Positions 44,228-52,618 of a stretch of DNA of 60,125 nt are shown one piece after another. Origin of the DNA: CAVQFO01 sp963711725 (GTDB lineage Bacteria > Pseudomonadota > Gammaproteobacteria > Nitrococcales > Aquisalimonadaceae); NCBI GenBank assembly GCA_963711725.1, contig CAVQFO010000035.1:1-60125 (forward strand). The letters run 5' to 3'. The stretch's first letter is position 1, and the number at the start of each line of letters is the position of its first letter. The notes below the pieces were generated by a model, which saw nothing but the letters and a program-made list of their open reading frames with translations, was not told the DNA's origin and searched no databases. A program made the position numbers and the translations under genes.

Positions 44228-44665
44228 GCATTCTCTCCCCTTGTCCCAATACACCTGGCGGCATTGCACCGACCCAGGTTATGGACAGCCCCCGATTGCG
44301 ACGAATGTGCGTATCAAAGATTAAACGGCCTTTTTGCCCAAATCCAGCCGCAGTTCCCCTTCAACGGCCCGCCACCTCACCGCCCGATCATCCCGAGCGC
44401 GCCCGCTTGCTGCGGATATCGTCTCGATGAGGCTTCGCGGTCAGGTCCTGACCGTCAAGCATTTGGCCGATCTGGATAACAGGCGGGCAACGCGCAATAT
44501 GGCATCGCAAGACCTGACACCACGCTCCACACGCCCGTTTGTATTCGTTGGTTGCCGAAACAGCAGCGCCTGCAAAGGGGCGCCTATTCCGGTCAGCGAC
44601 AAACGGATGGGGTTTCGATCAGGACGCGAAAAAAATTCCGGCACGAGGCCGGCATCGAATAACCA
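44228..44665. other. Gene-free stretch between the LuxR-type regulator and a GST gene
   Basis: These 438 bases contain only short open frames without ribosome sites or recognisable protein patterns. They should hold the regulator's promoter near 44240-44350. I see no repeat or RNA gene. Confidence 0.55.
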
Positions 44666-45334
44666 TCACCCGAGGCTGAAGGGGCCACCGCGCTCAACGG
44701 CACGCTGGTAGGCCGGCCGCTGGTGAATGCGCTCCAGGTACGCCATGAGCTTCGGGCGGCGCTGGTCCAGTCCGCCGCGGGCGGCGGCCGCCTCCACGGG
44801 AAAGCTCATCTGGATATCGGCGGCGGTGAAATCATCGCCCGCGAACCATTCGGCCTTTCCGAGTTCCGATTCAAGGTAATCCAGGTGCCGGGCGATCTGC
44901 GGTTCCACGAACGAGCTCTTGACCCGCTTGGCGATACCCCGGGCCACGGGGCGTACCAGCAGCGGAACCGGCCCCGATTCCATGCGATCGAAGATCAGCT
45001 TCAGCAACAGCGGCGGCATGGCCGAGCCTTCCGCGTAGTGCATCCAGTAGCGGTAGCGCAGCCGATCCGGGCTGCCGGCTTCCGGGATCAGGCGGCCGTC
45101 TCCATAGGTCTCCACCAGATACTCCAGAATGGCGGCGGATTCGGCCAGGGTCACGTCACCGTCGGTGATCACCGGCGACTTGCCCAGCGGGTGGACCTCG
45201 CGAAGCGAGGGCGGCGCCAGCATGGTCTCGGGGTCCCGCAGGTAGTGCTTGATCTCATAGTCCAGGCCCAGCTCTTCAAGCAGCCAGAGCACGCGCTGGG
45301 ACCGGGAATTGTTCAAGTGATGGACCACGACCAT
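44666..45334 (-). CDS. Glutathione S-transferase family protein
   Basis: 222 residues. The N-terminal thioredoxin-like domain has HHLNNSRSQRVLWLLEELG, the glutathione-site cis-Pro in GKSPVITDGD and the ESAAILEYL helix; the C-terminal helical domain has WFAGDDFTAADIQMSFP, the GST folding motif. The putative catalytic Ser/Asn lies in NNSRS. It conjugates or reduces electrophiles with glutathione in the cytoplasm. It is one of two GST genes within 5 kb; the pairing with ohr and OYE genes suggests a detoxification neighbourhood. The ATG has GAGGTAG upstream. Confidence 0.93.
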   Translation of the reverse strand: MVVVHHLNNSRSQRVLWLLEELGLDYEIKHYLRDPETMLAPPSLREVHPLGKSPVITDGDVTLAESAAILEYLVETYGDGRLIPEAGSPDRLRYRYWMHYAEGSAMPPLLLKLIFDRMESGPVPLLVRPVARGIAKRVKSSFVEPQIARHLDYLESELGKAEWFAGDDFTAADIQMSFPVEAAAARGGLDQRRPKLMAYLERIHQRPAYQRAVERGGPFSLG

Positions 45335-45439
45335 GAGCTGAGCTACCTCGTGCTTGCCAAGATTCCAGGTGGGAAATCCGCGGTTGCGTGTTCGCGGGCG
45401 AGACTACAGGAGTTTAGATCACCGGCCGCGCACCGTTGC

Positions 45440-46305
45440 GGAGATCATCCATGCGCAGGAATCAAGCATAACGCCCCGAGGCGTTTCATAGGGCGGAGCG
45501 CCGCCGACAGTCGTTGTGCCAACTCAGGGCGCAGGCGTTCACCGGCCTCGCCGGCTTCGCGAACAATCTCTCCGGCCGGCCTCAGGACCAACTGGAACGC
45601 CACCGCCGATACCAAGATCGGCGCCCACGCAGACGGGCTCGCGGCTCAGGTGCATTTCCACAGTGTCATAGCCTTCCGACTGCAACTGCCCGCGCACCAC
45701 GTTTTCACTGGCCATGGAGAAGGGACCGGGACCGCAGGTCTGGGCGTCGTCGCCGGGCTGGGGCAGCAATTCCAGAGCGGCATCCTTGGCCAGCGCCAGC
45801 CATGGGTTGGCGTCCACCGAACACCACGTGGTGAACATCACCGTGGCGCCTTCGCGGAGGTGACGCGGGATGTCGGTCAGAGCGGCCACGGGTTCTGGGA
45901 AAACATGATGCCGAATTAGGAGATCGCCTTGTCGAAAGACCATTCGAACCGCACCGTCTGGGCGTCTCCCACCTGGAAGGAGGCATTGCCGATCTGCCGC
46001 TGGCGGGCATCGGCGGTGGCGACCTCCAGAAAGTCCGGGCAACAATCGAATCCCACCGCTTCACCGCCCGGCGCGACTCGGCCGGCCAACGCCAGGGTGG
46101 ATTCACCGAAGCCGCAGCCAATATCCAGGACGCGGTCACCGGGCGCGGGCGCCAGCCCTTCGATACCCTTCAGTCCGTGGCTCAGGCCGGCCTCCACCAT
46201 GACAGTACGAAAACGCAAGAACTTGGGTACCAGTATTCGATTCCACACGTCGATGTGCGCGAAATTGGGGCCGGTCTCCGTCGCTATCTGTTCAGTCTGC
46301 TGCAT
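45440..46305 (-). pseudogene. Class I SAM-dependent methyltransferase, decayed
   Basis: The first part (46305-45919) reads a normal methyltransferase start: VLDIGCGFGESTLALAGRV is the SAM motif I, and VGFDCCPDFLEVA follows. An in-frame TAA at 45918-45916 stops it where the family has FSRFG; FGIMFSQNP continues past the stop. A -1 shift near 45898-45906 then restores VFPEPVAALTDIPRHLREGA and TCGPGPFSMASENVV, and another shift near 45600-45630 is needed for AFQLVLRPAGEIVREAGEAG. At least one nonsense and two frameshift lesions make it a pseudogene. The 3' boundary is approximate. Confidence 0.8.
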
Positions 46306-46740
46306 GGCGTTCACTCCCTCGCCGCTCGCAACTACTGCACGGGACCCAGGCGCCGGGAGACCCGACATCCGTCCCTCATCAGCAACTTACGGCGGTGCGC
46401 GACCACGCCCATGAGGCCCAAGCCCCCAATCCCCTTCCGACCCACACCGGGGACCGCCCGGCCACGGGACTCCTGCCCCTCCCTGCGCCCTGTCATCGCC
46501 GATAGTCCGGCAGCTGAAAATGCGAAGTGCCTCACGTCGCATCAGACGACTCTAATGCTACTTTCGCATCGCTTCGCACCTTCTTTTCACCCGCCCGGAA
46601 TCTGAAGCACCGCGGCAACGAAAAGACCGGCCGGTAGGGTCACCACCCAAACTCAATTCCCGGAGTCCAATCCGCGGATCCCCACCCGTGGGGATCAAGG
46701 GGGAGGTCCGCCCGCGCCCGGAGCAAACGAAGAGGACACA
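46306..46740. other. Gene-free stretch upstream of the secreted GH18-like gene
   Basis: These 435 bases have no credible coding frame. A small hairpin lies at 46677-46696 (entered separately). The region separates the methyltransferase pseudogene start from the secreted-protein start, so both promoters would be here; none stands out. Confidence 0.55.
46677..46696. promoter_or_regulatory. Perfect 8-bp inverted repeat in the leader of the secreted-protein gene
   Basis: GATCCCCA, spacer CCCG, TGGGGATC, 45 bases before the ATG at 46741. It could be an operator or a leader hairpin; the sequence alone does not decide. Confidence 0.5.
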
Positions 46741-47922
46741 ATGCTATCTCGAGTCCGACGCAACACCGCACTTCCCCTGGGCATCGCGGCCGGCGCCCTG
46801 GCCGTGGCCCTGGCCGGCGCAGCTAACGCCGCCACTCCGCCCAAGGCAAATGCCGCCTGGGTCTACGATCCCAAGGATGCCAATGGCCAAGTCCTGGCCG
46901 GCGCCTATGTCGATGCCATCAACCAGCACAACCTGGTCGCGAACGCCGGCCACCGGGTTCGTGAGATCTACAGCTACGGCGGAGACATGGAGATGTACTG
47001 CCCGGGTGGCCTGGCAGCAAACTGCACCGCCAGCGACCTGTACGTATTCTTTTCGCGCGATGCCGTCGTTTATGACGGCCTTCCGGCAAAGCACCGCAAT
47101 GCCTCCGCGGTGGCCTACGCCAAGGGTCTGGACGCAAGCTTGCTGGGCGGCGCGCCCATCATCGTCCCCGTCATCGACGGCGCGGTAACCGGCAAGGGCG
47201 CGCTGGTCGGGTTCAACGACCTCTCCCCCACCATGGCTCGCGCCTTCGCCGACAAGGTTGCCTGGCGCCTGTGCTCCGATCCCACCGTGGCCGGAGTGGA
47301 ATTCGACCTGGAACCATTCAACGTCAACACCGCCAACGGCCAGTACTACTTCTACAAGCGTATCGCCCGAAACTTCGCTTCAAAGCAGATGAACTGCGTG
47401 GACGCCACGCATCCCGATGGCCGGTTCTTCGGGATCTTCGCCAGCTCCAACGCCTTGCGCCCCGGCACCGACAGCAGCCTGCGAGTCGCGGAGATCCTGA
47501 ACCGCCGGCACAACGGCTACTGGATCGACCCGCTGTACGACCTCTCGGGTGATCCGTCCGGATACCGTACGTCAGTCGATAAGTACCGGAGCATGGCCAC
47601 TGCACACGCCTACAACACCGCACGATGGGCCAAGGCCCTTGGCGTGAAATACCAGTTCGGCATCCCCAGCGCGGCTTCATTCCACGAGTACGCGACTTGC
47701 ACGGGAAGTGCCTGCGCCGGCGCGGCCGCGCCGGTCAACGGCCAGTTGGACTATGTGACGGCGGCCCAGGAAGCGATCACGGCCAGCTATGCCCGCGAGG
47801 ACGACCTGTTCCTGGGGACCGCCCTGTGGGCCTGGTCGCCGCGGGTGGGATTCGGCGATACGTCCTTCGGGCCGACGGAGCCGGACGGCTCGGTTTCGCT
47901 TTACCTTGGCGGCACCATGTAA
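46741..47922 (+). CDS. Secreted protein with a GH18-like active-site pattern, unknown function
   Basis: 393 residues. A clear signal peptide (LPLGIAAGALAVALAGAANA) is followed by a single domain with TIM-barrel-like alternation. The strand AGVEFDLEPFN (E187, D189, E191) resembles the GxDxDxE catalytic strand of glycoside hydrolase family 18, with E191 at the acid position; QFGIPSAASF and LGTALWAWSP could be later strands. Four or more Cys may form disulfides. Chitinase-like activity is possible but not shown; the first Asp of the motif is missing. AGAGGAC lies upstream of the ATG. It appears to be a single-gene unit followed by a hairpin. Confidence 0.72.
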   Translation: MLSRVRRNTALPLGIAAGALAVALAGAANAATPPKANAAWVYDPKDANGQVLAGAYVDAINQHNLVANAGHRVREIYSYGGDMEMYCPGGLAANCTASDLYVFFSRDAVVYDGLPAKHRNASAVAYAKGLDASLLGGAPIIVPVIDGAVTGKGALVGFNDLSPTMARAFADKVAWRLCSDPTVAGVEFDLEPFNVNTANGQYYFYKRIARNFASKQMNCVDATHPDGRFFGIFASSNALRPGTDSSLRVAEILNRRHNGYWIDPLYDLSGDPSGYRTSVDKYRSMATAHAYNTARWAKALGVKYQFGIPSAASFHEYATCTGSACAGAAAPVNGQLDYVTAAQEAITASYAREDDLFLGTALWAWSPRVGFGDTSFGPTEPDGSVSLYLGGTM

Positions 47923-47941
47923 CGACGACTTCGCCGTAAAT

Positions 47942-47968
47942 GCGGGCGGGAGCGCGACTCTCGCCCGC
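47942..47968 (+). terminator. Terminator-like hairpin after the secreted-protein gene
   Basis: GCGGGCGGGAG, loop CGCGA, CTCTCGCCCGC form an eleven-pair stem with one wobble, followed by TTCTTCGCCTT. The T tract is interrupted, so efficiency may be modest. Confidence 0.65.
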
Positions 47969-48050
47969 TTCTTCGCCTTGGGCCGTTCGCGATCATCGCC
48001 GGCCATAATCTATTTTGCGATTTAATAGTGCGCTATGTAATAATCCGCGC

Positions 48051-48518
48051 ATGGTTTCCTCCAAATCCAAACAAGGCGGCAAAACCAAGCTCTCCCTGCG
48101 CCTGGACGATCAGCTGTGCTTTGCGCTGTATTCCACGGCTCACGCCATGAACAAGCTGTACCGGCAAGTGCTGCGCAAGCTCGATCTGACTTATCCCCAG
48201 TATCTGGTGATGATGGTGCTTTGGGAGCGGGATGAGCGCACGGTCTCCGAAATCGGCCAACACCTGTTTCTGGACTCCGCCACCCTCACGCCGCTGCTCA
48301 AGCGGATGGAAGCGGCCGGGCTGCTGGTTCGCACTCGCGCCGCGGCCGACGAGCGGCAGGTTATCGTTTCGCTTACGGACCAGGGCCGGGCCCTGCGACG
48401 GGAAGCGGCGGAAGTGCCCGAAGCCATGTTTTGCGCCACTGAGTGCTCCCCCGAGGAACTCCGCACCATCAAGACCCAGTTGGAGCGCCTGCGGGAGAAT
48501 CTTCTAAAACACGGCTGA
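48051..48518 (+). CDS. ohrR: MarR-family peroxide sensor OhrR
   Basis: 155 residues. The reactive Cys expected for OhrR is C23 in LDDQLCFALYSTAHAM; YPQYLVMMVLWE and the winged helix LDSATLTPLLKRMEAAG with wing RAAADERQVIVSLT complete the MarR fold. Oxidation of the Cys by organic hydroperoxides releases the DNA. It is followed by ohr 127 bases downstream with its own palindrome, so both genes are likely controlled by OhrR. I chose the ATG giving MVSSKSKQ; an upstream in-frame ATG at 48015 lies in the AT-rich promoter region. Confidence 0.94.
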   Translation: MVSSKSKQGGKTKLSLRLDDQLCFALYSTAHAMNKLYRQVLRKLDLTYPQYLVMMVLWERDERTVSEIGQHLFLDSATLTPLLKRMEAAGLLVRTRAAADERQVIVSLTDQGRALRREAAEVPEAMFCATECSPEELRTIKTQLERLRENLLKHG

Positions 48519-48559
48519 CCCGGGAAACGTCAACGACGCTCGCTCAGCCTTTCTCTCGT

Positions 48560-48576
48560 GCACGATCTTATCGTGC
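48560..48576. promoter_or_regulatory. Candidate OhrR operator upstream of ohr
   Basis: GCACGAT, spacer CTT, ATCGTGC: a perfect 7-bp inverted repeat 70 bases before the ohr ATG. Its place between ohrR and ohr suggests an operator. It does not closely resemble the AT-rich OhrR boxes I know, so binding is uncertain. Confidence 0.5.
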
Positions 48577-48645
48577 CCTCTTTTTACCAAGAGATTGCCA
48601 AGGACCAACAGGCCCTCCACAACCACCGCAAACGACAGGAGTCCA

Positions 48646-49074
48646 ATGATGTCTATCGAGAAAGTGCTTTACCGTGCCGAGGCCAGCGCCACCGGCGGCC
48701 GCGACGGCCGTGCCGCATCCCCCGACGAAGTTCTGGATCTGAAACTGAGCACACCCCGGGAACTCGGCGGCGCGGGCGGGGAAGGCACCAATCCCGAACA
48801 ATTGTTCGCGGCAGGCTACTCCGCCTGCTTCCTGAGCGCCATGAAGGTGGTCGCCGGGCGGCGGAAGATCGCGCTACCAAGCGACGCCCGCGTGGCCGGC
48901 CGGGTCGGTATCGGCGCCATCGCCAATGGTTTCGGCATTGAGGTGGATCTGGATGTGGACCTGCCCGGCATGGACCGGGACGACGCCCTGGCCCTGGTGG
49001 AACAGGCCCACGCGGTGTGCCCCTATTCCAACGCCACTCGCGGCAACATCGACGTGCGGCTGAACGTGCTCTGA
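48646..49074 (+). CDS. ohr: Organic hydroperoxide resistance protein Ohr
   Basis: 142 residues, the normal length. Both catalytic cysteines are present: peroxidatic C61 in GYSACFLSAM and resolving C125 in AHAVCPYSNATRGN; the catalytic Arg is in the N-terminal region (VLYRAEASATGGRDGRA). Ohr reduces organic hydroperoxides with lipoyl thiols. AGGAG lies five to six bases upstream of an ATGATG start; the second ATG is equally possible. It is directly downstream of ohrR and followed by a stable hairpin. Confidence 0.95.
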   Translation: MMSIEKVLYRAEASATGGRDGRAASPDEVLDLKLSTPRELGGAGGEGTNPEQLFAAGYSACFLSAMKVVAGRRKIALPSDARVAGRVGIGAIANGFGIEVDLDVDLPGMDRDDALALVEQAHAVCPYSNATRGNIDVRLNVL

Positions 49075-49091
49075 TAGACGTCGCCGGCCCT

Positions 49092-49126
49092 TGCGGAACC
49101 GCGCGGGCATTTCCGCCGGTTCCGCA
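49092..49126 (+). terminator. Terminator-like hairpin after ohr
   Basis: TGCGGAACCG and CGGTTCCGCA form a perfect ten-pair stem around a 15-base loop, followed by TCTTCCCTTTC. It lies 18 bases after the ohr stop and before the convergent GST gene. Confidence 0.65.
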
Positions 49127-49165
49127 TCTTCCCTTTCAACGACTCAAACGCACCGGCGGGCGGCC

Positions 49166-49837
49166 TCAGCCACCGGCTCCCGATCGCACCTTCGCCAGGA
49201 AGGCGTCCAATGCGGCCTTGCGATCGCCCATGACTTTTTCCGCGATCGGTCGTTCTCGTAGCAAATTCAGGTAAGGCCTGATCTGCGGCGCTCCGTTCCA
49301 GAGATCCTCGCCGTATATCGTTCGATACGCGTTGTGAACCAGCGGCAGGTGGTTCACGGCGGCCGCATCGGCGAGCGTAAACGCGTCCCCGGCGAGATAG
49401 GGCTGGAATCGCGCCAGCCGCAAAAGCCCCTGCAGACCTTCTTCCAGAAGCGGCTTCACTTCCTTCTTGGTCTCGTCGCCAATCCTGCCCCCGAAGAAGG
49501 CTTCGCCATACAGGCGACGGGCCGGCAACTCCAGATACAGCTCCATGATCCGCATCAGCTCCCGAACCTTGGCGCGCTGAAAGGGTTCCGACGGGTACAA
49601 CGCCGGCTCGGGGTAGACCTCTTCAAGGTAATCCAACGCCACCTGAGATTCGCCGAAGGCCCCCCGCTCCGTGTCCAGGCATGGCACCTTGCCCATCGGG
49701 CTCTTCTCCAGATATTCATTCCCCTGCCCGGGGTAGACCAGGACCTCTTGGAACTCGAGTCCTTTTTCGAGCAGGGCCGTCTTCACCACGTTGTAATAGT
49801 TGCTGACCGGGAATCCGTACAATTTGAGCATGGACAT
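49166..49837 (-). CDS. Glutathione S-transferase family protein
   Basis: 223 residues. The N-terminal domain (LKLYGFPVSNYYNVVKTALL, SPMGKVPCLDTERGAFGES) has the glutathione-binding cis-Pro and Glu-Ser pair; the C-terminal domain has YLAGDAFTLADAAAVNHLP. It differs clearly from the other GST at 44666, so this is not a recent duplication. It likely detoxifies electrophiles. TGGAGA precedes the ATG. It is convergent to ohr and shares its strand with the LysR-type regulator upstream. Confidence 0.93.
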   Translation of the reverse strand: MSMLKLYGFPVSNYYNVVKTALLEKGLEFQEVLVYPGQGNEYLEKSPMGKVPCLDTERGAFGESQVALDYLEEVYPEPALYPSEPFQRAKVRELMRIMELYLELPARRLYGEAFFGGRIGDETKKEVKPLLEEGLQGLLRLARFQPYLAGDAFTLADAAAVNHLPLVHNAYRTIYGEDLWNGAPQIRPYLNLLRERPIAEKVMGDRKAALDAFLAKVRSGAGG

Positions 49838-49935
49838 TTCTCCAGGAAGCCAAACCGGCGACCGCCGGATCGTACCACCCGCCCACGGCGCCGCCCCACC
49901 GTTTTAAATGGACGCCAATCGATTCATGCACCGCC

Positions 49936-50847
49936 TCAATCGGTCGCCAAAGCCTCCAGCAGAAAGCGCACAAACACCTGAATCTTCGCCGACAAGCGGC
50001 GGTTCTCCGGGTAGAGCACGAACACGCCCGGGCCGACCGTGAGATAGTCCCCCAGCACCTGGACCAACTCGCCCGCCTGGAGAGCGCGTCGCGCCATGAA
50101 ATCCGGCGTCTGGGTGATGCCCGCCCCGGCCACCGCCGCCTCCACCTGAGCCTCCACGGTATTCACCGTGAGATTCCCCCTGGGCGCCAAGGACTGCCGC
50201 GCGCCGTTGCGCTCGAATACCCATTCCACACCGGCGCCGGTACTGGGCAGCACAAAGCCGATGCAGTTGTGCCCGCGCAAATCCTCGGGCACGCCCGGCG
50301 TGCCCCGGGCGGCGAGATACTCCGGCGACGCCACGGTTGTCATGCGCGTCCGGCAAAGGCGCTGCCCCACCAGCCTGGCTTCCGAGCGGCGGCCCACTCG
50401 CACGGCCACATCGAAACCCTCTTCGGCCAGGTCCACGGCGCGGTCGGTCAGGTGCACATCCACGGTCAGCTTGGGATAGGTGGCAAGGAACCGGGGCAAC
50501 AGCGGCATGATCTCCAGGCGCCCGTAAGCCGGCGCAAGGCTGACCCGCAGGTGGCCCCGGGGTTCGGTCTGGGCGCGGGCCACTGCGTGGCGCGCTTCCT
50601 CCATGTCGCTGACTATCTGACGGCAACGCTCGTAAAAGCCCGTGCCCTCCGCCGTCAGGCGGACACTGCGCGAGGTGCGGTGCAGCAGGCCGACCCCCAG
50701 ATCGTTCTCCAGCTTGGAGATCGCCTTGCTCACCGCCGACGGCGTCAGGCCGAGACGCCGGGCGGCGGCGGTGAAGCTTTGGGCTTCCGCCACCCGCACG
50801 AAGGCCACGACACCGCTGAACTGATCCGCAGTCCGCTCCCGCACCAC
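49936..50847 (-). CDS. LysR-family transcriptional regulator
   Basis: 303 residues. The N-terminal winged helix (FVRVAEAQSFTAAARRLG, TPSAVSKAISKLENDLG, LLHRTSRSVRLTAEG) is classical LysR, followed by a periplasmic-binding-like effector domain (HLRVSLAPAYGRLEIMPLLP) of the CrgA/DsdC-like branch. It is transcribed divergently from the isomerase/NMO/thioesterase operon, 125 bases apart, the usual arrangement for a LysR protein controlling its neighbour. The start is a GTG (GTG GTG pair). Confidence 0.92.
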   Translation of the reverse strand: MVRERTADQFSGVVAFVRVAEAQSFTAAARRLGLTPSAVSKAISKLENDLGVGLLHRTSRSVRLTAEGTGFYERCRQIVSDMEEARHAVARAQTEPRGHLRVSLAPAYGRLEIMPLLPRFLATYPKLTVDVHLTDRAVDLAEEGFDVAVRVGRRSEARLVGQRLCRTRMTTVASPEYLAARGTPGVPEDLRGHNCIGFVLPSTGAGVEWVFERNGARQSLAPRGNLTVNTVEAQVEAAVAGAGITQTPDFMARRALQAGELVQVLGDYLTVGPGVFVLYPENRRLSAKIQVFVRFLLEALATD

Positions 50848-50972
50848 GGTTGCCCCCCGCTCGCCCCTTCCGGCGATTGTTGAATTTAATTCACATTGCG
50901 CTTTCCAAACGCCGCCATTATAAAGCGCAAAGCATCACTCACAATGCACCGTCCGGCGGTGACGGAGGTCCG
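50848..50972. promoter_or_regulatory. Divergent control region between the LysR gene and the isomerase operon
   Basis: This 125-base AT-richer gap holds GAATTTAATTC at 50882-50892, an 11-base palindrome of the T-N11-A style bound by LysR proteins. The operon start is preceded by GGAGG. The operator role is inferred from the arrangement. Confidence 0.5.
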
Positions 50973-51584
50973 ATGACCAAGCAGGTGGAATTCTTTTTCG
51001 ATGTCGGCAGCCCCAACGCGTATTTCGCGTATCGGCGGCTGCCCGAGATCGCCGCCCGGCACAACGCATCCATCGGCTGGCGACCCATGCTGCTGGGCGG
51101 CGTCTTCAAGGCCACCGGCAACCGCAGTCCCATCGAGGTCCCCGCCAAGGCGCGATGGCTGCGGGACGACCTGCGCCTCTCCGCCGAGTTTCACGGCATC
51201 GAGTTCCGCCGTAACCCCCATTTCCCGGTCAACACCCTGGCGATCATGCGCGGCGCAGTGGGGTTGCAACGGGAGGACGACGAAGAGGCGTTCACCCGCT
51301 ACCTGGATGCCGCCTTCCGGGCCATGTGGGTGGAGAGACAGGACCTGGCGGACCCCCAGGTGATCTCGCGGCTCGTGGCAGGCGTGGGCATCGACCCCGA
51401 GGCCTTCCAGGCCATGATCACCGCGCCGGAGGTCAAGGCCGAGCTGAAGACACGCACCGAGGATGCCGTGGCGCGCGGGGTATTCGGCGCACCGACCTTT
51501 ATCGTGGGCGAGGATTTGTTCTTCGGCCAGGATCGCATGCACTTCGTGGAACAGGCCCTGGCCGCCCTTGGAGGTTCCGAATGA
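50973..51584 (+). CDS. 2-hydroxychromene-2-carboxylate isomerase family (DsbA-fold) protein
   Basis: 203 residues of the DsbA-like kappa-GST fold. The active-site segment FFFDVGSPNAYFAYRRLP carries a Ser in place of redox cysteines, as in HCCA isomerases; GVFGAPTFIVGEDLFFGQDR is the cis-Pro region that binds glutathione. Members isomerise chromene carboxylates in naphthalene-type pathways, but the reaction here is not fixed by sequence. First gene of a three-gene operon: its stop overlaps the next ATG by four bases (ATGA). Confidence 0.9.
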   Translation: MTKQVEFFFDVGSPNAYFAYRRLPEIAARHNASIGWRPMLLGGVFKATGNRSPIEVPAKARWLRDDLRLSAEFHGIEFRRNPHFPVNTLAIMRGAVGLQREDDEEAFTRYLDAAFRAMWVERQDLADPQVISRLVAGVGIDPEAFQAMITAPEVKAELKTRTEDAVARGVFGAPTFIVGEDLFFGQDRMHFVEQALAALGGSE

Positions 51585-52579
51585 GTTTGCCCGCCGCCCT
51601 GGAAAACAACCTGCGGCTGCCGTTGATCGGCTCGCCCATGTTCATAGTTTCCAACCCCGAGCTGGTGATCGCTCAGTGCAAGGCGGGGATCGTGGGCGCC
51701 TTTCCGGCGCTGAACGCGCGCCCCGCGGAAGAGCTGCACGCTTGGCTCGAGCGGATTACCGGCGAGTTGGCGGCCTACCGCGAGGCCCATCCCGACGCCG
51801 TTGTGGCACCCTTCGCCGTCAATCAGATCGTGCACAAGAGCAACGACCGCCTGGAGCACGATCTGGACGCCTGCGCCAAATACGAAGTGCCCATCGTCAT
51901 TACCAGCCTGCGCGCGCCCAACGAAGCGATCCCGGCCATCCATGCCTACGGCGGGCTGGTATTTCACGATGTAATCAACGTGCGCCACGCCGAAAAAGCC
52001 CTGGAGGCCGGCGTGGACGGGTTGATCCTGGTATGCAGCGGCGCGGGCGGGCACGCCGGCCCGTACAGCCCGTTTGCGCTGGTCTCGGAAGTGCGCCGCT
52101 TCTACGACGGCCCCATCATTCTCTCCGGTGCCATCACCCGCGGCGAGCACATACTGGCGGCCCAGGCCATGGGCGCGGACATCGCCTACATGGGCACCCG
52201 TTTCATCGCCACGGAGGAAGCCAACGCGCCGGGCGACTACAAGGAGATGATCCTGGACTCCAGCGCCAAGGACATCGTCTACACCAACTTGTTCACGGGC
52301 GTGCACGGCAACTACCTGCGCGGCAGCATCGAAAACTCCGGACTGGACCCGGACAACCTGCCCACCGCCGACAAATCGGCCATGAGCTTCGGCTCCGGCG
52401 GCAGCAGCAAGTCCAAGGCCTGGCGGGACATCTGGGGCGCAGGCCAGGGCGTGGGCAACATCGAGGAAGTCATCCCCGCTGCAAAGGTGGTGGACAAACT
52501 CGAAGCGGAGTACCGCGCCGCGTGGGCGCGCATGCGGCAAGGCCACTGGGCGCCGAGCCTGCCTGAGGGCTCGGACTGA
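51581..52579 (+). CDS. Nitronate monooxygenase / 2-nitropropane dioxygenase family flavoprotein
   Basis: 332 residues, TIM-barrel FMN enzyme. Visible marks are LPLIGSPMFIVSNPELV at the start, the phosphate/FMN loop with LILVCSGAGGHAGPYSPF (catalytic-type His), GPIILSGAITRG and ADIAYMGTRFIATEEA. Such enzymes oxidise alkyl nitronates or related compounds. It is translationally coupled to the isomerase gene by an ATGA overlap with GGAGG in the coding end of the first gene. With a thioesterase next, the operon may handle a CoA-linked or nitro-substituted acid; this is inference. Confidence 0.92.
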   Translation: MSLPAALENNLRLPLIGSPMFIVSNPELVIAQCKAGIVGAFPALNARPAEELHAWLERITGELAAYREAHPDAVVAPFAVNQIVHKSNDRLEHDLDACAKYEVPIVITSLRAPNEAIPAIHAYGGLVFHDVINVRHAEKALEAGVDGLILVCSGAGGHAGPYSPFALVSEVRRFYDGPIILSGAITRGEHILAAQAMGADIAYMGTRFIATEEANAPGDYKEMILDSSAKDIVYTNLFTGVHGNYLRGSIENSGLDPDNLPTADKSAMSFGSGGSSKSKAWRDIWGAGQGVGNIEEVIPAAKVVDKLEAEYRAAWARMRQGHWAPSLPEGSD

Positions 52580-52618
52580 TCCGGCCACGGGAACGGTCGC
52601 TCCCGGGAGACTGCGGTA

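Noticed and set aside
44441..44644. 67-codon minus-strand frame in the gene-free stretch
   Set aside because: No ribosome site, no known motif and atypical composition; likely chance.
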